Assembly (NCBI RefSeq): GCF_019357415.1 | Contig: NZ_CP048410.1 | Span: 1,645,001-1,709,000 of the forward strand | From: Gramella sp. MT6 | GTDB taxonomy: Bacteria; Bacteroidota; Bacteroidia; Flavobacteriales; Flavobacteriaceae | Length of the DNA: 64,000 nt | Reading direction: 5' to 3' | Part shown: positions 60,019 to 64,000 of the stretch, in pieces | Numbering within the stretch: position 1 is the stretch's first letter | Layout of the letters: each line of letters begins with the position of its first letter | Notes under the pieces: generated by a model | Database searches by the model: none | Told to the model about the DNA's origin: nothing | What the model saw: only the letters and a program-made list of their open reading frames with translations | Position numbers and translations under genes: made by a program

Positions 60019-60951
60019 TTAGAAGAATCTAGGTGATTTGTCATATCCTTTCTTAAGTCCGAATAGATCAAGATCAAATAAAAGCATGATCTCATGTGAC
60101 CCATCGTTACTTAAATCGTAGGTTGGATAATCATAAGCATATCCAATTCTAAGGCCTGGAGTCACTCTAAAGTTTACCAAACCGGTTATGGTTTCATCAA
60201 ATCTGTAACCTAAACCTGCTTCAAGTCTATCATATAATAATACGTTAGCATTTACGTCAACAGATAGTGGAGCTCCTTTTACACCTCTTACCATGGTAGA
60301 AGGCTTTAATTTAAAGTTCTCACTAATGTCGAATACATAACCACCATTAAGGTAGTAGTGGATCTCTTCGGTTCCACGGTCACGAAGCAATTGGCTATCA
60401 TCTAAATGATCTGCAGTTAAAAGGTTAGGAGCAGATACACCTAAATAGTGATTATCTCCAAACCAAAACGCTCCAACTCCGAAAACTGGAAATATCTCAC
60501 TGATATTTCCCATTGCTGGATCGTTAGGATCGTTAACTACTAATCCAGAAAGGTTCGCATCAAAAGTGGTTAAACCAGCTTTTGCTCCAAAGGAAAGGTT
60601 AGTATTCTCACCTGTAGGAATAACATAGGCGAAATCGGCAGTAATGTTGTTTGTTTTTTCAACATTTCCAATTTCATCATGAACTACAGTAAGACCAAGT
60701 TCAACTCTTTCACTGATTGGGGTGTGGGCAAAGAAGTTGAGGGTGCGAGGTGCACCGTCAACATCTGTCCATTGCATTCTGTAAATACCTCCGAAATTCA
60801 ACATTCCGGGATCGTCTGTCGCATAAGCAGGATTCATTACACTCATATTATACATGTACTGAGTGAATAATGGATCTTGTTGGGCCATACCTTTAATAGA
60901 GAAAAGGATAATGCCTGCGAATAATAAATATTTTGTGATTATTTTTTTCAT
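60019..60951 (-). CDS. PorP/SprF family type IX secretion membrane protein
   Basis: Outer-membrane beta-barrel protein of 310 aa. A signal peptide (about residues 1-23, ending GMAQQ) precedes the family's opening QDPLFTQYMYNMSVMNPAYA, the diagnostic PorP/SprF start. Alternating strands run to the end (RIGYAYDYPTYDL). In F. johnsoniae SprF is needed for delivery of the type B adhesin SprB. It lies 22 nt after the adhesin stop codon and 12 nt before the OmpA-family gene on the same strand, so the three form one operon. Confidence 0.92.
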   Translation of the reverse strand: MKKIITKYLLFAGIILFSIKGMAQQDPLFTQYMYNMSVMNPAYATDDPGMLNFGGIYRMQWTDVDGAPRTLNFFAHTPISERVELGLTVVHDEIGNVEKTNNITADFAYVIPTGENTNLSFGAKAGLTTFDANLSGLVVNDPNDPAMGNISEIFPVFGVGAFWFGDNHYLGVSAPNLLTADHLDDSQLLRDRGTEEIHYYLNGGYVFDISENFKLKPSTMVRGVKGAPLSVDVNANVLLYDRLEAGLGYRFDETITGLVNFRVTPGLRIGYAYDYPTYDLSNDGSHEIMLLFDLDLFGLKKGYDKSPRFF

Positions 60952-60973
60952 TTCGTTCTCTTGTTTATCCTAA

Positions 60974-63900
60974 TTATCTACTTAAGTATACTGTTCCTCT
61001 TACAGGCTCTGTGCTACCATCATTGTAATCTAGATAGTAGAAATAAGCCCCTACTGGTAGAACTCCGCTTCCGAAAGAACTTTCTGAGCTAAAGCCATCC
61101 CAGTCTGGAGTATTAGCATTTCCTTGGTAAACCATGTCTCCGAATCTATTACGGATCTTAAGGGTGAAATTAGGATATTTGTCTCTGATGTTTCTTATTT
61201 CAAATGTGTCATTGAATCCGTCTCCGTTTGGCGAGAAAGCTTCAGGGATCGTGATTGGACAGTCATCGTTTATAGAAACAGTCACAGCTAATCTTAAAGA
61301 GCTTTCACATCCAGAATCTACATCAAATAGGGTAGCATAATAAACTGTACCATCTTGTAGTGGTGTTCCTTCTGGAAGGGCATTATCGCCATCTGCAGAG
61401 TCGTACCAGGTGATATCACCTGTTTCGTTAACCTCTGCTGTAAGATCTGCGATAGTTGCATCGTCAAACTCACAGAATTCCTGAGTTGTATTAGAGATTG
61501 TTGGAGTTGCTGCATCGTTAACTGTTACAGTGATTTCAGCTGCTGCAGATTCGCAGGCACCTTCATCATTTCTTTGAGTAACATAGTAAGATCCAGTTTC
61601 CAATTCATCCTCTGCAGAAACCATTGTGCTTAGTTCGGCATCTGAATAGTAAGTTAAATTAGTTCCAGTTGCAGAAAGATCTGCTACAGTTGCACCATCA
61701 ATAGCACAGAAAGTAAAAGGATTCCCTTCAACAGTTGGAGCTCCTGGCGCCTCTTCAACAGTAATGTTGAAAATCGCTGTGTCATCTCCACACTCATTGA
61801 TTTCTGGTACGGTATAAACAACTTCATAAGTTCCAGCTGCAAAATTGGCTGGATCCATCATTCCGTCTGCAATCACATCTCCATCAAGAGTAAATTCTCC
61901 TGTTGTGTCAGCATCTGTAGAAAGGAAGTCGAACAAATTCTGAGTACCTGCATCTGTACAAACGCTTAGATCCATGTCCATACCTGCGAAAGCAGATTCT
62001 GTAACGGTGATCGTAAATGTAGCAGAAGCTTCACCTTCAGTACATGGAGAGTCGTCTGTAAGAGTATAAGTAATATCAAAAGTACCTACACCTTCCATTC
62101 CCGGGCTGAAGATTCCATCCTCATATCCTTCGAATGTTCCATTAGGATTAGCATCGGCAGGAAGAAGATCAACTAAAGTTACGTCTTCTGCATTTCTGCA
62201 ATAAGTCTGGTCTTCGATATCACCGATTTCGGCTGGTATTGAATCGTAAACGTTAATAGTAAGTTCAACACTATCCGAACATACACCATTTGTAATGGTA
62301 TAGATGGTAGTGAATTCTTCCTGCTCTGGATTTTCTCTGTATTGTACAGTTAGATCATTAATAGAAGGGCTGAATGTCCCATCCGTTGGTGTCCCATCAC
62401 TTAAAAGATTTAAATAGTAGTTTCTAACCGTAGTGTTATTAGGAAATATTTCGTCAACATTAGCACGACAAACATCTCCACTATTTGGTTCTCCAGCATC
62501 AACACCTTGATTTACAAAAACTGTGAATGTTACAGAGTCAACCGTTCCTGGTGTCACACAGTCAGCTGAATCGTCTACAGTATAAGTTACGTCATATCCT
62601 TCTTCATTTGGACCAACGCTAGCATCAAACATTCCGTCAGCTACATTATCTCCGCTGAAAGTTCCACCTGTAATAGAGTCTTCTCCTAAGAATATACTTA
62701 GGTCGACCATTCCGTCGGTTTCGCAAACATTTTGATTTGCAATGGTACCTGCTTCAGCATCTCTTAGATCATTAATAGTGATAGCGATATTTACCGTTCC
62801 ATTTGAACACTCATCAATTTCAGATTCATCGACATAGCTAAAATTAAAAGTCTCAGAATCTGAAGGGTCTGATATAAAGGCTAAAAGTCTTTGGCTTTCT
62901 AGAAGGTCTTCTGCACCAAATCCGTCAGGATTGAAAGTTTCTACTCCGGCTTCCGTAAGTAAATCGTTGAAGAAAATTTGCAAAGCAGTTTCATCGTTTA
63001 AAAGAGTTTCTGCTTCGGTAATGCAAAGGGTGCGATCTAGATTTGCGCTAACAGGTCCATCAACAACTGTAATTGTAAAAGTAGTTGAATCCTCTCCTAT
63101 TACACAAGGAGCAGTTTCATCAACAAAATAAGTTATGGTAAATGTACCTGCACCAACCGATGGGTCAAACATATTATCTGATACGCCTTCTCCGGAGAAA
63201 GTTCCTCCCCTCGAGTAGTCAGGATCATTGTTCATAAGACCTGTAAGTGAGATCATTTCATCGTTAGAGCATACATTTTCGATATTATCAAAGGTTCCTG
63301 CATTTGCAGGTCCTTCTTCTATTACTCTGATGGTAAGATCTACAGAATCTGAGCATTCTCCAGATTCTATGGTGTAAGTAACTGTAAAATCTCCAAGACC
63401 ATCTTCATCATCGGCATAAATGTCAATGATTCCTTCAATGGTTGGGTTGAAAGTTCCATTTCTGTCTACACCTTCATCCAATAGGTCTAAATAGTATTCT
63501 CGAACTTCTCTATCATTAGATAGTTCAGAATCTAAATTAGAAAGACAAACAACTCCTACATTGTCATCACCTGCATTACATGAAGGGAAATTAACGGTAA
63601 CAATTGCAGAATCTGAACAATCTCCGTTGGTGACGGTATATTCAAATTCTCCAGGGCTGTCTGTTGCAGGATCAAAAGTTCCGTCGCCAGGAGACCAAGT
63701 TCCACCGGTTTCAGGTGATCCGCCCAGGTAATCAAAAAGATTTACAGGAGCATCTGAAGGACTAAGTTCGGCAACTCCATCTTCTCCGGCATTCGCTTCT
63801 CCTACGAAAATTGTAAAAGTAGTGGAATCTGAAGTTCCAGGGTTTACACAGTCTGCAGAATCATCAACCGAATAAGTTATTTCATAACCATCTGAATTTG

Positions 63901-64000
63901 GACCAACAGTGGCATCGAACATTCCATCTGCAACATTATCTCCACTAAAACTTCCGCCTGTAGTAGCATCGCCGCTTAAAAACGCAGATAAATCAACCAT
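60974..64000 (-). CDS. T9SS type B sorting domain adhesin (5' end outside window)
   Basis: Large surface protein, only its C-terminal 1008 or so residues visible; the frame runs off the right edge. Met at the edge lies inside a repeat equal to one at about residue 430 (MVDLSIFLG), so it is not a start. Repeats of several kinds are visible: about 85-aa modules with TFSGDNVADGMFD and TYxVDDSADC motifs, modules with FNPTIEGI/FSPSINDL, and Ig-like modules near the end (ITWYDSADGDNALPE). The end carries the type B gliding-motility-associated domain: IPEAFSPNGDGFNDTFEI, IRNRFGDMVY and YFYYLDY. It is co-transcribed with the PorP/SprF and OmpA genes. The total length is unknown. Confidence 0.9.
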   Translation of the reverse strand: MVDLSAFLSGDATTGGSFSGDNVADGMFDATVGPNSDGYEITYSVDDSADCVNPGTSDSTTFTIFVGEANAGEDGVAELSPSDAPVNLFDYLGGSPETGGTWSPGDGTFDPATDSPGEFEYTVTNGDCSDSAIVTVNFPSCNAGDDNVGVVCLSNLDSELSNDREVREYYLDLLDEGVDRNGTFNPTIEGIIDIYADDEDGLGDFTVTYTIESGECSDSVDLTIRVIEEGPANAGTFDNIENVCSNDEMISLTGLMNNDPDYSRGGTFSGEGVSDNMFDPSVGAGTFTITYFVDETAPCVIGEDSTTFTITVVDGPVSANLDRTLCITEAETLLNDETALQIFFNDLLTEAGVETFNPDGFGAEDLLESQRLLAFISDPSDSETFNFSYVDESEIDECSNGTVNIAITINDLRDAEAGTIANQNVCETDGMVDLSIFLGEDSITGGTFSGDNVADGMFDASVGPNEEGYDVTYTVDDSADCVTPGTVDSVTFTVFVNQGVDAGEPNSGDVCRANVDEIFPNNTTVRNYYLNLLSDGTPTDGTFSPSINDLTVQYRENPEQEEFTTIYTITNGVCSDSVELTINVYDSIPAEIGDIEDQTYCRNAEDVTLVDLLPADANPNGTFEGYEDGIFSPGMEGVGTFDITYTLTDDSPCTEGEASATFTITVTESAFAGMDMDLSVCTDAGTQNLFDFLSTDADTTGEFTLDGDVIADGMMDPANFAAGTYEVVYTVPEINECGDDTAIFNITVEEAPGAPTVEGNPFTFCAIDGATVADLSATGTNLTYYSDAELSTMVSAEDELETGSYYVTQRNDEGACESAAAEITVTVNDAATPTISNTTQEFCEFDDATIADLTAEVNETGDITWYDSADGDNALPEGTPLQDGTVYYATLFDVDSGCESSLRLAVTVSINDDCPITIPEAFSPNGDGFNDTFEIRNIRDKYPNFTLKIRNRFGDMVYQGNANTPDWDGFSSESSFGSGVLPVGAYFYYLDYNDGSTEPVRGTVYLSR

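Noticed and set aside
63998..64000. ATG at the right edge as start of the type B adhesin
   Set aside because: The same MVDLS motif occurs inside an internal repeat, so this Met is within a unit and the gene continues outside.

Overview
This window looks like a chromosomal segment of a marine member of the Flavobacteriaceae (Bacteroidota), plausibly close to Gramella/Christiangramia. The genus is an inference from overall protein character. The phylum-level evidence is direct: a type IX secretion (T9SS) and gliding gene set (gldJ, porV, a PorP/SprF protein, type A and type B sorting domains), promoters of the Bacteroidota form TTG-N17-19-TAnnTTTG, AT-rich DNA and weak Shine-Dalgarno sites. No phage, IS element, CRISPR array or rRNA operon was found.

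Region by region. 1-7105: a DUF4382 lipoprotein converges on the gltBD glutamate synthase operon. 7106-19048: about 1 kb of non-coding DNA with several inverted repeats, then two huge secreted repeat proteins in tandem, both ending in a T9SS type A signal. One has nine 93-95-residue acidic units. The other has twelve exact 258-bp units with a visible four-unit higher-order pattern. 19121-25964: an acyl-CoA dehydrogenase, anmK, a Glu/Leu-type dehydrogenase, and an exbB-exbD-tonB-folC operon. 25965-28066: a secreted two-domain protein, three tRNA-Val genes (two identical) and a small secreted NTF2-like gene whose signal peptide appears to be frameshifted. 28069-36088: murF, gldJ, porV, cdd, and the pyruvate dehydrogenase E1-alpha and E2 genes. 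36151-40937: a very tight five-gene operon (M28 peptidase, SDR, SprT-like, mannose-1-phosphate guanylyltransferase, DUF389). 40938-46678: an MlaEF-like ABC pair, a PafA-type phosphatase, a glycosyltransferase, a methyltransferase and a KAS III-like enzyme. 46807-51420: gcvP, a UbiA-like membrane protein, and an ECF sigma factor with a small zinc-finger partner. 51517-57657: an M3 peptidase, purEK, an in-frame hypoxanthine phosphoribosyltransferase-adenylate kinase fusion, and obg. 57717-64000: a DUF4136 lipoprotein, then an OmpA/PD40 protein, a PorP/SprF protein and a type B T9SS adhesin that runs off the right edge.

How the parts fit. GldJ and PorV are core parts of the gliding/T9SS apparatus. 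The two type A proteins and the type B protein are likely clients, and the PorP/SprF and OmpA proteins are the usual partners of type B adhesins. The rest is mostly housekeeping: nitrogen assimilation, wall synthesis and recycling, purine salvage and synthesis, central carbon and glycine metabolism. The most unusual items are the two tandem repeat proteins and their leaders, the HPRT-Adk fusion, and several unexplained inverted repeats at gene starts.
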